Origin: Vibrio porteresiae DSM 19223
Lineage (GTDB): Bacteria; Pseudomonadota; Gammaproteobacteria; Enterobacterales; Vibrionaceae
Direction of reading: 5' to 3'
Length of the DNA: 64,000 nucleotides
NCBI RefSeq assembly: GCF_024347055.1
Contig: NZ_AP024896.1
Span: forward strand, 310,001 to 374,000
This document shows positions 45,640-54,381 of this stretch, in pieces. The first letter of the stretch is position 1, and each line of letters begins with the position of its first letter. The notes under the pieces are model-generated. The model was not told the origin of the DNA. It saw nothing but the letters and a program-made list of their open reading frames with translations, and did not search any database. The translations under genes were made by a program, and so were the position numbers.

Positions 45640-46797
45640 ATGAAAGCTGATGCTAAATTAAGTGCATTTTTGTTTTATGACACACTGGATGTGCTCGATA
45701 TTATCAAACCGGTGGTGGCACCTTGTTTTCATTCTATTTATGAATTGAGCATGGAGCATGATTTAGAACGATTTTTGCGGTTGCTCAAAGAATCACATTA
45801 TTGTGCGGTATTTGTTTTTGCTTGTGGCTCGCCGGCAACCGCGTTGCAATTTATTCGCGATGTGGAAAGCCAGCAGAGCCCATCTCTGTGGCAAAAATAT
45901 CCCAGCGAAGCGGTGCTGATATGTGATAAGCATGAACGGGCGTCGGCATTTGCCATGTGTCGTAATAATCTCTTTTATAGCTATGAGACAATGCGACCGA
46001 TTTATGATTTAGGCAAAGTGCAATTGATGCTTAAACGGGTGAGTCAGCATGCGATGACCCGCGCTGATCTCTATTATGCAGAGATGGAAAGTCGCTCAAT
46101 GACCAACGAGATCACCAAGAGTAATACGGAGCTCGATTCGTTATTGCTGCGGATGGCAGAAGAGCGTCATCGCAGTGGTTCGATGTTTTCTGGTTTGCTC
46201 GAAGAAGATCCGGTCGATAGTCGCCGCCAACAGTGGATGAACATGTTAGAGGATATGGTCAACAAACTGCCCGAGGGCGAGCGCTTTGACTTTGACCATC
46301 TGTTATCAAGGCGTTCAATAGCACCTAAAGTATCGCAGTTACAAAGTCACCATGAACAGACGCTGGTTTCTTTTGAGCACAGTGTTGAGCGCGCTAAACC
46401 GAAATTGAACGCCAATAAAATTCGTCTTCCGGTGGTGATTGTGGCTGATGATCAACCTGTGATGCAAAAGATCATTCGGTCGATATTAGAACCGCGTGGC
46501 TATCAGGTGGAATTAGCTGGCAATGGTGTTGAAGTGCTATTAAAGTCCCAATCAACTCAGCCAGACTTGATTTTGCTTGATATCGATATGCCGGTGATGA
46601 ATGGTTTTGAGACGCTGACTTTGCTAAAAAGCACACCGGCATTAGCAACCATTCCAGTGATCATGCTGACCAGTTTTTCTGATAAAGAAGTGTTTAGTCA
46701 ATCGATCAAATCCGGTGCGGTTGATTACATTGTGAAACCGACCAATGCAGAAATATTAATGCGCAAGATCACGCCATATATTACGAAAATTCAGTAG
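45640..46797 (+). CDS. Response regulator with C-terminal receiver and unusual N-terminal half
   Basis: A 385-residue protein 27 bases after the hybrid kinase. The C-terminal 125 residues are a normal receiver: acidic pair in VADDQPVMQ, phospho-acceptor Asp314 in LILLDIDMPVMNGF, Ser/Thr in MLTSFSD, and Lys in YIVKPT. Residues 1-140 look like a degenerate receiver fold without the acidic pocket, followed by a charged helical linker (about 145-260). No DNA-binding or enzymatic output domain is present, so signalling is probably by protein-protein contact. GGAGAGGC precedes the ATG. Confidence 0.88.
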   Translation: MKADAKLSAFLFYDTLDVLDIIKPVVAPCFHSIYELSMEHDLERFLRLLKESHYCAVFVFACGSPATALQFIRDVESQQSPSLWQKYPSEAVLICDKHERASAFAMCRNNLFYSYETMRPIYDLGKVQLMLKRVSQHAMTRADLYYAEMESRSMTNEITKSNTELDSLLLRMAEERHRSGSMFSGLLEEDPVDSRRQQWMNMLEDMVNKLPEGERFDFDHLLSRRSIAPKVSQLQSHHEQTLVSFEHSVERAKPKLNANKIRLPVVIVADDQPVMQKIIRSILEPRGYQVELAGNGVEVLLKSQSTQPDLILLDIDMPVMNGFETLTLLKSTPALATIPVIMLTSFSDKEVFSQSIKSGAVDYIVKPTNAEILMRKITPYITKIQ

Positions 46798-46853
46798 GTC
46801 GCGAGTTAGCATTCGCTAACCAATATCCGCTAATCCATATCGGCAAATAAATG

Positions 46854-46874
46854 AAGGGGCGCATCGCGCCCCTT
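46854..46874. terminator. Bidirectional terminator
   Basis: Perfect stem AAGGGGCGC / GCGCCCCTT with a three-base loop between the convergent receiver and glucosidase genes. Confidence 0.8.
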
Positions 46875-46882
46875 GATAATTT

Positions 46883-48847
46883 CTACAGCGTTAAGCCAAA
46901 TCCAATTGGGTAAAGTGGATTGGCTGAATCATGTGGTTTATCTGAATGCTGAGCTTTTACGGCTTTCATTGAACTTGGCAGTTCAAATGGCAGTTTACCG
47001 GAGACTGGGTGTTCACCCGTGATCGCGTTCATCAGCACCTGATCATTAGCACCAAAGTTGGCCAAAATCGCGCCAGAGGATTTTTGAATTTGGTTCAAAA
47101 TCGCTGGACGGTCGAGATAGATATTCACAACAGTAGGCAATTTTTTGCTCAGTGACTGAATCATTTTGTAGTCTGGATTACTGTCATCAAAGTTCAATGG
47201 CCCCTCATGTTGGCGAACGCCAAAGAAGAAGTTAGGGTGTGGATGAGTAAATGGCGCTTCTGCACGTACTAGAGCAACATCAGCGGCTTCTGGCGTTGTT
47301 ACCACAGTCAGTCCAGCGGCTTGAGCAGCGTCAGGTTCAATGTTGTACAAATACACCTTGGTGCCTTTTGTTAAAGGCAATAGATGATCGTTTTTCAATA
47401 GCACCAATGAACGCGCTTGCGCTTCATCTGCAATAGCTTGATTTTGTGGTGCGCCAAGGCTTTGTCCGGCTATGCTCGCATCCACAAACGGCGCTTCAAA
47501 CAGACCAGTTGCAAACTTTTGCACCATGATTTTGGTGACGGCATGATCGACCTCTTGTTGAGTGATTAGGCCATCTTTGACGCTTTGAATAATCGGTTGT
47601 GGGTCTGCGACACCACCAAATTGATCGACCCCAGCTTTGACTGCTTTGGCAAAGCGTTGTTCGCTAGAAAGATCGCCCACCCCCCATGACATGCCAAGGT
47701 CTTCAGGTCTTCCTTCTTGACCTTTTGGTGCTCCTTTTTGACAAGAGTTGTTGCAATCTGACGTGATTAACCAGTCACTTAAGATGACGCCTTTGAACTG
47801 ATACTTGTCGCGAAGAAGGTCTGTGAGCAAGTAGTGGCTAAAACCAGCACCCACTTGTTCAATCGGTTGGCCGTCGACTTTCACACCTTGCAAGATTGAG
47901 TAAGTAGGCATGATGCTGGCAACATTGGCATCAAATGCTCCTTCAAACGGATAAATGTGCTGTGTAAGGTTGTTGTCTTTAAAATCGGCAAAGCGGCCAT
48001 AAGAGTTATGACTATCCCAACCATCTTTAGCAGCACCGTAGCCAACCCAGTGTTTTACCACGGTAATGACACTGCCTGAATTGAGCCCAGTACGGCCATT
48101 TTGCATCCCTTCAACATAGGCTTCGACCATGTCGTGGATTACTTTGGGATCTTCACCAAACGTACCGTTAATACGAGCCCAACGAGGTTCAGAGGCGATG
48201 TCTGCTTGTGGTGAAAGCGCTTCAGTAATACCGACAGCACGATACTCTTGACGCAGAATATCTGCGTATTGGCGAGTCAATTGCGGATCGTTAATCGCGC
48301 CAAAGCCAGGGGATTCAGGCCATTGGGAGAATTTGCCTGCGGCTGCACTGTCAATGTCATCATGCGCAGAATAGTGGTAGGCGTTACGTGGGTCGGTACT
48401 GATGGTGACAGGGATGCCCAAGCGACTTTGTTCTGCTAATGCTTGCAGTTGGTTGTTTTGGTCAGCGAAACGGGTTGGGTCATCGCCATCTAAACGGGTA
48501 ATCATGGCGTTAACATTGTCGTGCTGAATCATCTTGGTCAGCTGTTTCATGTCGTACACAGGGCCACGACCTAACACGCTCTCTGGCGAAGGGGCTGAGG
48601 CATGCATCATGGCACCGGCTTTCTCCGCTAAGGTCATGCGAGCCACGAGGTCTTTCGCACGAATCTCATCAGACAGACGCCAGTCTTCATAAGGATTAAG
48701 AATGCCATCGCGGTTCAAGTCTTTAAATTGCAGATGATTGACGGTCAGCGTTGGAGTGGTTTGGTAAGTCAGCTTAGGTTGCTGGGTGGCAGCCATGATA
48801 CTTAACGGTAACAGCGCAAGCGGCAAAGCCATGAGAGTTTTTTTCAT
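46883..48847 (-). CDS. Periplasmic GH3-family beta-glucosidase
   Basis: A 654-residue exported glycoside hydrolase family 3 enzyme. A signal peptide (MKKTLMALPLALLPLSIMA) is followed by an EF-hand-like calcium loop (DLNRDGILNPYED), then the GH3 barrel: MTLAEKAGAMMH, KHWVGYGA, and the nucleophile Asp in KGVILSDW. The C-terminal alpha/beta sandwich (SLVLLKNDHLLPL) is also present. It probably removes glucose from beta-glucosides or cello-oligosaccharides in the periplasm. No dedicated transporter gene is adjacent. Confidence 0.92.
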   Translation of the reverse strand: MKKTLMALPLALLPLSIMAATQQPKLTYQTTPTLTVNHLQFKDLNRDGILNPYEDWRLSDEIRAKDLVARMTLAEKAGAMMHASAPSPESVLGRGPVYDMKQLTKMIQHDNVNAMITRLDGDDPTRFADQNNQLQALAEQSRLGIPVTISTDPRNAYHYSAHDDIDSAAAGKFSQWPESPGFGAINDPQLTRQYADILRQEYRAVGITEALSPQADIASEPRWARINGTFGEDPKVIHDMVEAYVEGMQNGRTGLNSGSVITVVKHWVGYGAAKDGWDSHNSYGRFADFKDNNLTQHIYPFEGAFDANVASIMPTYSILQGVKVDGQPIEQVGAGFSHYLLTDLLRDKYQFKGVILSDWLITSDCNNSCQKGAPKGQEGRPEDLGMSWGVGDLSSEQRFAKAVKAGVDQFGGVADPQPIIQSVKDGLITQQEVDHAVTKIMVQKFATGLFEAPFVDASIAGQSLGAPQNQAIADEAQARSLVLLKNDHLLPLTKGTKVYLYNIEPDAAQAAGLTVVTTPEAADVALVRAEAPFTHPHPNFFFGVRQHEGPLNFDDSNPDYKMIQSLSKKLPTVVNIYLDRPAILNQIQKSSGAILANFGANDQVLMNAITGEHPVSGKLPFELPSSMKAVKAQHSDKPHDSANPLYPIGFGLTL

Positions 48848-48916
48848 CGTAGGGTCTCTTTGTTATTTTAAGTGGCGAACATAACCAAGGGTTAAGACAC
48901 AAAAACTGGACATAAA

Positions 48917-48950
48917 AAAACCTGGACACTTCGAAAAGTGCCCAGGTTTT
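48917..48950. terminator. Hairpin with one internal mismatch
   Basis: AAAACCTGG-A-CACTT pairs with AAGTG-C-CCAGGTTTT around a four-base loop, with one mismatch. A-run on the left and T-run on the right let it act in either direction. No nearby gene clearly needs it. Confidence 0.7.
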
Positions 48951-49039
48951 GCCTGTCGAGACAGTTACAATCCAGTACGAACGAGTTTAAAGAGTTTGTT
49001 CGCTGCAATATGCAATATCGATCACGCTTCACAATGAAA

Positions 49040-49069
49040 AAAGGTAGCACCCCATTGGGAGCTACCTTT
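49040..49069 (-). terminator. Terminator of the Hsp20 gene
   Basis: AAAGGTAGC pairs with GCTACCTTT, and CCC/GGG extend the stem inside; on the minus strand it is followed by TTTT. It lies about 105 bases past the stop. Confidence 0.75.
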
Positions 49070-49173
49070 AGCATTTAACTATTCACTATAGGATTTAACC
49101 ATAGCGTCTACCCATTAAGGTATCTCGGAACATCACAGTGTCATTTGATAAACACTTGTTGAGAAAGACGCTT

Positions 49174-49596
49174 TTAGTTAATCGCGATAGTTCTGGCTTG
49201 CTCTGCTTGAGCTTCCATTTTTGGAATATTCACATGCAACTCACCATTGGTGAATTCAGCAAATATTTCCTTATCATTGATATTGTCGCCCAAAGAGAAA
49301 CTGCGAACCATTTTGCCGTGATAGCGTTCACGGTGAATAACTTGGTCACCCTCTTTTTTCTCTTGTTCTTTCTTAGTTTGGGCTTCAATAGTCAAGGTGC
49401 CGTTATGGCAGGTGACTGTGACGTCTTCTTTGGCGACTCCGGGTAAGTCGGCAATGATTTCAAAAGCGTTTTCTTTTTCTACCACATCAACGCGTGGAGA
49501 AAAGAATTCGGATTCAAAACGTGGTCGAATAGACGGAAACGCATTATCAAACAAACGATTGAAGTCTGACCAAGAATCACGTGGAATCAAGTTCAT
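49174..49596 (-). CDS. Hsp20-family small heat-shock protein
   Basis: A 140-residue small heat-shock chaperone. The alpha-crystallin domain spans about residues 35-130, with FEIIADLPGVAKEDVTVTCHNGTLTIEA and the closing FTNGELHVNIPK; the C-terminal tail is short. The start at 49596 is set by AGGAGA seven bases upstream; an in-frame extension to 49635 would overlap the leader hairpin. A consensus sigma-32 promoter precedes it, confirming heat-shock control. It holds unfolding proteins for refolding in the cytosol. Confidence 0.93.
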   Translation of the reverse strand: MNLIPRDSWSDFNRLFDNAFPSIRPRFESEFFSPRVDVVEKENAFEIIADLPGVAKEDVTVTCHNGTLTIEAQTKKEQEKKEGDQVIHRERYHGKMVRSFSLGDNINDKEIFAEFTNGELHVNIPKMEAQAEQARTIAIN

Positions 49597-49601
49597 AATA
49601 T

Positions 49602-49617
49602 ATCTCCTGTTTGAGAT
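49602..49617 (-). promoter_or_regulatory. Ribosome-site hairpin, possible RNA thermometer
   Basis: On the minus-strand mRNA ATCTC pairs with GAGAT around a six-base loop, covering most of the AGGAGA ribosome site of the Hsp20 gene. A second leader hairpin (49642-49665, CAGGTTGG / CCAACCTG) lies upstream. Weak stems over a heat-shock ribosome site are typical of RNA thermometers. Confidence 0.5.
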
Positions 49618-49671
49618 TGAGTGCTTTCTAGTCACATTGTTCAGGTTGGCATCATATCCAACCTGTTTACT

Positions 49672-49700
49672 ATATGGGGTAGGGTATATTTCTTTTCAAG
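49672..49700 (-). promoter_or_regulatory. Sigma-32 heat-shock promoter
   Basis: On the minus strand CTTGAAA (49700-49694), a 14-base spacer, and CCCCATAT (49679-49672) match the sigma-32 consensus CTTGAAA-N-CCCCATNT exactly. It reads toward the Hsp20 gene. Confidence 0.92.
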
Positions 49701-49819
49701 AATAGAAAATGAAAATAAATGAACTAATTGCTAAGCGCTTGTAATAGCGATGAATATTACTCATAAAATAGTGATGAAAGTTGCATATAGTTATTTTTAT
49801 AGGGTTAGATTGTTACAAA

Positions 49820-49833
49820 TTGATTTCCATCAA
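49820..49833 (+). promoter_or_regulatory. FNR box of ompW
   Basis: TTGAT-TTCC-ATCAA is a perfect FNR consensus. A TG-C-TACTCT extended -10 lies at 49852-49860, which puts the box centre about 41 bases before the expected start, the position for FNR activation. Confidence 0.85.
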
Positions 49834-49906
49834 AATTGTGTGGTTTTTCTGTGCTACTCTGCGCAGCAGAAAAATAATGACTAGCCCTAATAAAGGAAAA
49901 TAACAA

Positions 49907-50548
49907 ATGAAAAAAGTATTATGTGGATTAGCAGTCCTATCTGCCTTAGCTTCAACTAACGTACTTGCTCACCAACAAGGTGATTTCTTCATGCGCGCTG
50001 GTATCGCATCAGTTATCCCTCTAGACGATAGTGAAGATATCACTGGTACAACAAGTAAGCTTGCCGTTAACACCAACACTCAACTTGGTTTAACGTTCGA
50101 CTATATGGTGACTGATCATATTGGTCTTTCTCTACTAGCAGCAACTCCGTTTTCTCATGATATTTCAACTGATCTGCTAAATCGTGATATCGCAACCACT
50201 AAACAGTTGCCACCAACATTGATGGTTGAATACTACTTCAATGAACCAGCGGCTAAATGGCAGCCATACGCGGGTGTGGGTGTGAACTACACCACTTTCT
50301 TTGACGCGCATTTCAACAATACTGGTCGCGCAGCAGGTCTATCTGACTTGGATCTAGATGATTCTTGGGGTCTTGCAGCGAATATCGGTGTGGATTACCA
50401 AGTAAACGACTCTTGGTTTGTGAACGCATCACTGTGGTATGCCAACATTGAAACCACTGCGCACTACAAATTAGGTGGAGATAAAGTATCAACTGACGTA
50501 GATATCAACCCTGTTGTCTTCATGGCATCAGTTGGTTACACCTTCTAA
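49907..50548 (+). CDS. ompW: Outer-membrane protein OmpW
   Basis: A 213-residue OmpW porin, an eight-stranded barrel with a hydrophobic channel. A signal peptide ends ...NVLA-HQQGDFFMRAG; the barrel shows WQPYAGVGVNYT, GLAANIGVDY and the C-terminal aromatic GYTF needed for assembly. AAAGGAAA precedes the ATG. The perfect FNR box upstream predicts anaerobic induction, in line with ompW regulation described in enterics. Confidence 0.95.
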   Translation: MKKVLCGLAVLSALASTNVLAHQQGDFFMRAGIASVIPLDDSEDITGTTSKLAVNTNTQLGLTFDYMVTDHIGLSLLAATPFSHDISTDLLNRDIATTKQLPPTLMVEYYFNEPAAKWQPYAGVGVNYTTFFDAHFNNTGRAAGLSDLDLDDSWGLAANIGVDYQVNDSWFVNASLWYANIETTAHYKLGGDKVSTDVDINPVVFMASVGYTF

Positions 50549-50582
50549 GCGTTATTCAACACGAAGATGTTGAGCAATGTCG

Positions 50583-50604
50583 AAGCGTGCCTAAGGGCAC
50601 GCTT
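50583..50604 (+). terminator. Terminator after ompW
   Basis: Perfect stem AAGCGTGCC / GGCACGCTT with a four-base loop and T-run. Confidence 0.92.
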
Positions 50605-50638
50605 TTTTCTATTCTCGCTTTTCTATTTGCATCTTTTG

Positions 50639-50663
50639 ATATTAGTGACGTTGTCACTAATAT
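50639..50663. promoter_or_regulatory. Strong palindrome upstream of the aldo/keto reductase gene
   Basis: ATATTAGTGAC and GTCACTAATAT form a perfect 11-base inverted repeat with a three-base centre, 145 bases before the gene. There is no T-run, so it looks like a repressor operator; the regulator is not encoded in the window as far as I can tell. Confidence 0.6.
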
Positions 50664-50806
50664 GAATAAACAAGAAGGACAAACCTAGCCAAAGGCGATA
50701 TAGCTCAAACAATGAAATTGAAACTGTGAGTTCACATGCAGAGTTACTCATCGGCTTTGTGATTGTTCGTATGCATCTTTACTATGGCAAAAAATAGGAG
50801 ATTCAT

Positions 50807-51715
50807 ATGGTTGAACAGGTAAAAATGGCGCCGTCTGGCCCGTTGTTTTCAGAACTAGTCCAAGGCTATTGGCGTTTAGATGATTGGAATATGTCAGTTC
50901 AAGAACGTACTCGTTTCTTAGAACAGCATATTGAGCTTGGCATCACCACCGTCGATCTGGCCGATATCTACGGTTTGTATCATTGTGAAGCCAATTTTGG
51001 TCAAGCATTGGCGCTAAAACCTGAGCTGCGCCAGCACATTCAGATTGTCACCAAATGCGATATTATTGTCCCTTGTGACGCTTTTCCTGACAGTAAAATT
51101 AAACACTATGATACGGGAGCTGCACATATTACTGCTTCGGTGGAGCGTTCTCTTGCTAGCCTTGGCGTGGAACAAATTGATGCCCTGTTAATTCACCGCC
51201 CTGATCTGCTTCTGGAAGCCGATGAAGTGGCACAATGTTTTGAACGCTTGCAGCAAAGTGGCAAAGTGGCTCACTTTGGGGTGTCTAATTTCACACCAAG
51301 TCAATTTGAGCTGCTGCAATCGCGTATGCCCAATGGCCTCATGACCAACCAAGTTGAAATCAACCCGCTCAATTTTGCGGTTGCCGATGATGGCACCTTG
51401 GACCAATTACAGCGTTTGCGTGTGCGCCCTATGGCATGGTCATGCTTGGCGGGTGGGCAACTCTTTAACGCAACCGATGACAGAACCAAACGAGTTCAAG
51501 CAGAATTGGATGCGTTGGTGGAAGAAACAGGCGCGGCTAACCGTGAACAAGTGATCTACGCCTGGGTACGTCGTTTCCCATCGAAACCTTTGCCCATTAT
51601 TGGTTCAGGTAACATTGAACGAGTAAAAAATGCGGTAGCGGGACTTTCATTACAATTGACACGTGAGCAGTGGTATCGCATTTGGCGAGCTTCTACTGGT
51701 CAAGATGTGGCATAA
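50807..51715 (+). CDS. Aldo/keto reductase (YdhF-like)
   Basis: A 302-residue NADPH-dependent aldo/keto reductase close to E. coli YdhF. The catalytic tetrad is recognisable: Asp and Tyr in VDLADIYGLY, Lys in VTKCD and His in LLIHRPD; the nucleotide-binding end carries IIGSGNIERVKNA. AAAAATAGGAGA precedes the ATG. The substrate is unknown. A conspicuous palindrome lies upstream, suggesting specific control. Confidence 0.9.
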   Translation: MVEQVKMAPSGPLFSELVQGYWRLDDWNMSVQERTRFLEQHIELGITTVDLADIYGLYHCEANFGQALALKPELRQHIQIVTKCDIIVPCDAFPDSKIKHYDTGAAHITASVERSLASLGVEQIDALLIHRPDLLLEADEVAQCFERLQQSGKVAHFGVSNFTPSQFELLQSRMPNGLMTNQVEINPLNFAVADDGTLDQLQRLRVRPMAWSCLAGGQLFNATDDRTKRVQAELDALVEETGAANREQVIYAWVRRFPSKPLPIIGSGNIERVKNAVAGLSLQLTREQWYRIWRASTGQDVA

Positions 51716-51762
51716 GTTAGCCCTAACTCAGGTCGTAGAACGATAAGAACTGAGTCACAAAA

Positions 51763-51785
51763 AAAGGCGAGCTAGGCTCGCCTTT
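51763..51785. terminator. Terminator between convergent genes
   Basis: Perfect stem AAAGGCGAGC / GCTCGCCTTT with a three-base loop between the reductase and the Dcu transporter. Confidence 0.88.
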
Positions 51786-51824
51786 GGCTTATAACTAGGT
51801 TAAAAGAACAACAAGGTTAGAACA

Positions 51825-53159
51825 TCAGCCAATCACGATTTGGCCTAACACATAACCCATACAGCAACCGCCAATCACCGCGATTAAACCGATGGACATA
51901 AAGGAGTGGTTAAAATACCACTTACCAATTTTGGTTGTCCCTGTGATATCGAAGTTTACGGTCGCGATATCTGAAGGGTAGTTAGGAATAAAGAAGTAAC
52001 CGTACAAGGCAGGCATCAAACCAACCACGAGGGCAGGAGATAGACCTAAGCCTAAGCCAACCGGCAACATCATACGAGCAACAACCGCTTGTGAGTTCAC
52101 CACGACAGACACAATAAATAGTGCCAGTGCGAAGGTCCAAGGGTAAGCCGTTACCATTTCAATAATGCCGGCACGGAAAGAAGGCATTGCGTATTGGAAA
52201 TACGTGTCTGACATCCATGCGATACCATAGATAGAAATCGCAGCCACCATCCCAGATTTAAATACCACGCCATTAGGCACGTTTTTCGGATCAGTTTTGG
52301 TGATCAGCAGAATCAAACCACCAAAACACAGCATCATCATCTGAATGATCACCGTCATTGAAATGGGTTTGCTGGCGATGTCGATGGTACGAACACTTGG
52401 GAACATCGCGATAATTACGATGGTGATCAGTGAAAGAATAAACAGCAGTACGGCGTTACGTGCAGAGGCTGGCAGTTTTTCGTTCAACGTTGTTGCTGTG
52501 GTGCTCTCAATACGTGCTCTGAATTCAGGATCTTTTAAGCGTGCTTGATATTCAGGATCATCATCCAACTCTTTGCCGCGACGTAGGCTGTAAAGTGCCA
52601 TTAGTAAAACACCAAACAGGGTGGCTGGAATCGTAACCATCAAAATGGAAAGAAGGGTGATGTTATGATTGATTTCAGACACTTGAGCCAAGTAGTAAAC
52701 CACGGCTGCAGAGATAGGAGAGGCAGTAATACCCACTTGAGAAGCAACAGATGCCGCCGCCATAGGACGTTCTGGGCGAATGTTGTTTTTCAAAGCGACG
52801 TCGCCAATGATAGGCATGATGGAGTAAACCGCATGACCGGTCCCGAGCATCATGGTCATCACATAGGTAACAAATGGTGCGATTAAGGTGACACGTTTAG
52901 GGTTTTTACGCAGTAAACGTTCCGCGATTTGCAGCATGTATTTAAGGCCGCCCGCTGCTTCCAAAATGGACGCACAAGTCACAACGGACAAGATGATTAA
53001 CATCACCGTAATTGGCGGATTGGAAGGTGGCATCTTGAAGATAAACACTTCGATTGCCAAACCGACACCGGACACGACGCCCAATCCGATACCACCATAA
53101 CGGGAACCGACATACAACATCAGCAATAGGAACACGAATTCCAAATACAACATAAGCAT
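51825..53159 (-). CDS. dcuB: Anaerobic C4-dicarboxylate transporter, DcuA/DcuB family
   Basis: A 444-residue inner-membrane transporter exchanging fumarate, malate or aspartate for succinate. Family blocks: SRYGGIGLGVVSGVGL, AERLLRKNPKRVTLIAPFVTY, GTGHAVYSIMPII, NNIRPERPMAAASVASQVGITASPISAAVVY and the C-terminal FIPNYPSDIATVNFDITGTTKIGK. It shares features of both DcuA and DcuB; GTGHAVY and NNIRPERPMA lean to DcuB, so the symbol is tentative. I found no clean FNR box upstream. Confidence 0.88.
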   Translation of the reverse strand: MLMLYLEFVFLLLMLYVGSRYGGIGLGVVSGVGLAIEVFIFKMPPSNPPITVMLIILSVVTCASILEAAGGLKYMLQIAERLLRKNPKRVTLIAPFVTYVMTMMLGTGHAVYSIMPIIGDVALKNNIRPERPMAAASVASQVGITASPISAAVVYYLAQVSEINHNITLLSILMVTIPATLFGVLLMALYSLRRGKELDDDPEYQARLKDPEFRARIESTTATTLNEKLPASARNAVLLFILSLITIVIIAMFPSVRTIDIASKPISMTVIIQMMMLCFGGLILLITKTDPKNVPNGVVFKSGMVAAISIYGIAWMSDTYFQYAMPSFRAGIIEMVTAYPWTFALALFIVSVVVNSQAVVARMMLPVGLGLGLSPALVVGLMPALYGYFFIPNYPSDIATVNFDITGTTKIGKWYFNHSFMSIGLIAVIGGCCMGYVLGQIVIG

Positions 53160-53367
53160 TGCTCTCTAGAGTAGGAGTGAAACGAAAAATCTGCGTCTAT
53201 TTTGCGATGCCGATAACAAAAAATATGAAGCTCTGTTCACACAAAATTATGTATGAAAAAGTATTTTTGGGGTTTATGAATGAGTTCACGTTATTGTTTT
53301 AATTGGTAAATTATTTTGATCTATTTTGTTGTAATTATGTTTATTTCTGCGTAGTTAAGGGTAAAAA

Positions 53368-53394
53368 ATAGCCAACCTATTTGGTTGGCTATTG
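53368..53394 (-). terminator. Terminator of nadE
   Basis: Perfect 11-base-pair stem AATAGCCAACC / GGTTGGCTATT with a five-base loop; T-run on the minus strand. Confidence 0.9.
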
Positions 53395-53445
53395 GCTTTT
53401 TTAGGATTCATTAACTCATCGGAGTCATGAATAGAATTTTATTTA

Positions 53446-54276
53446 TCAGTCGTAGATGGTTGGGATCGGCTGACGTTTGTGTTGAGTTGCTTTGAAGATG
53501 GCCACAATACGAGCTGAGACTTCGGCTGAAACAGGTTTGCCTTCTAAGAAGTCGTCGATCTGCTCGTAAGTGAGGTTCAGTGCCTCTTCATCCGCTTTTT
53601 GTGGTGCGAGCTCTTCAAGATCCGCTGTTGGTGTTTTGTGTACCAACAATTCTGGTGCGCCAAGAGTTGCTGCTACTTGGCGTACTTGGCGTTTGCTCAA
53701 ACCAAAGAGAGGCGCTAAGTCACAAGCACCATCACCGTATTTGGTGTAAAAACCAGTGATGTTTTCCGCTGAATGGTCAGTACCAAGCACTAGGCCACCG
53801 ACGTAACCTGCGATTTCATATTGTGCCACCATACGTGCACGAGCTTTCACATTACCTTTTACGAAATCAACTTTGGCTTCATCTTTTGGTAGCAGACCTG
53901 TTTCACCTAAAGCGTCGTGCGTTGCAGCGTGAATGCCGTCGACACCTGGTTTCACGTTAACTGCCACAGAGTGAGTTGGTTTGATAAAAGAGAGTGCCAA
54001 TTGTGCTTCATCTTCGTCTTTTTGCTCACCATAAGGTAGACGAACGGCAATAAACTGATACGCATCAGTTTTGTGTTCTTCATTCAGTGATTCTACTGCC
54101 AGTTGAGCTAGACGGCCGCATGTGGTTGAGTCAACACCGCCGCTAATACCTAGCACCAATGATTTACAGCCAGACTCTTGTAATTTGCGTTTTATAAAGC
54201 CAATACGGCGTTCAATTTCGAATTTTGGGTCGATGCTCGCCAGTACATGCATCTGTTCGCGAATAATTTGTTCCAT
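53446..54276 (-). CDS. nadE: Ammonia-dependent NAD+ synthetase
   Basis: A 276-residue cytosolic enzyme making NAD+ from nicotinate adenine dinucleotide, ATP and ammonia. The ATP-binding P-loop SGGVDST (residues 45-51) and the C-terminal HKRQPIPTIYD match E. coli NadE, which has nearly the same length. AAAAGGAACC precedes the ATG at 54276. It is divergent from a NadD-like gene 105 bases away, so the last two steps of NAD synthesis may share a control region. Confidence 0.96.
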   Translation of the reverse strand: MEQIIREQMHVLASIDPKFEIERRIGFIKRKLQESGCKSLVLGISGGVDSTTCGRLAQLAVESLNEEHKTDAYQFIAVRLPYGEQKDEDEAQLALSFIKPTHSVAVNVKPGVDGIHAATHDALGETGLLPKDEAKVDFVKGNVKARARMVAQYEIAGYVGGLVLGTDHSAENITGFYTKYGDGACDLAPLFGLSKRQVRQVAATLGAPELLVHKTPTADLEELAPQKADEEALNLTYEQIDDFLEGKPVSAEVSARIVAIFKATQHKRQPIPTIYD

Positions 54277-54381
54277 TACGGTTCCTTTTCCTGCAAGCAA
54301 TACAAAACTATCGTAGTATCATACCTTAATCAGTAAATTAGAAAACCGAGAAGATAGATTTCTCAGTGAATAGAGGAAAAT

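Larger units (their letters stand above)
48848..49173. other. Gene-free region between two hairpins
   Basis: 326 bases holding the glucosidase promoter and two terminator-like hairpins (48917-48950 and 49040-49069). I see no reading frame with a ribosome site; a small RNA between the hairpins is possible but unsupported. Confidence 0.5.

Noticed and set aside
53160..53445. FNR box upstream of the Dcu transporter
   Set aside because: Only a half-site (TTGAT without the matching ATCAA) could be found, too weak to report as a site.
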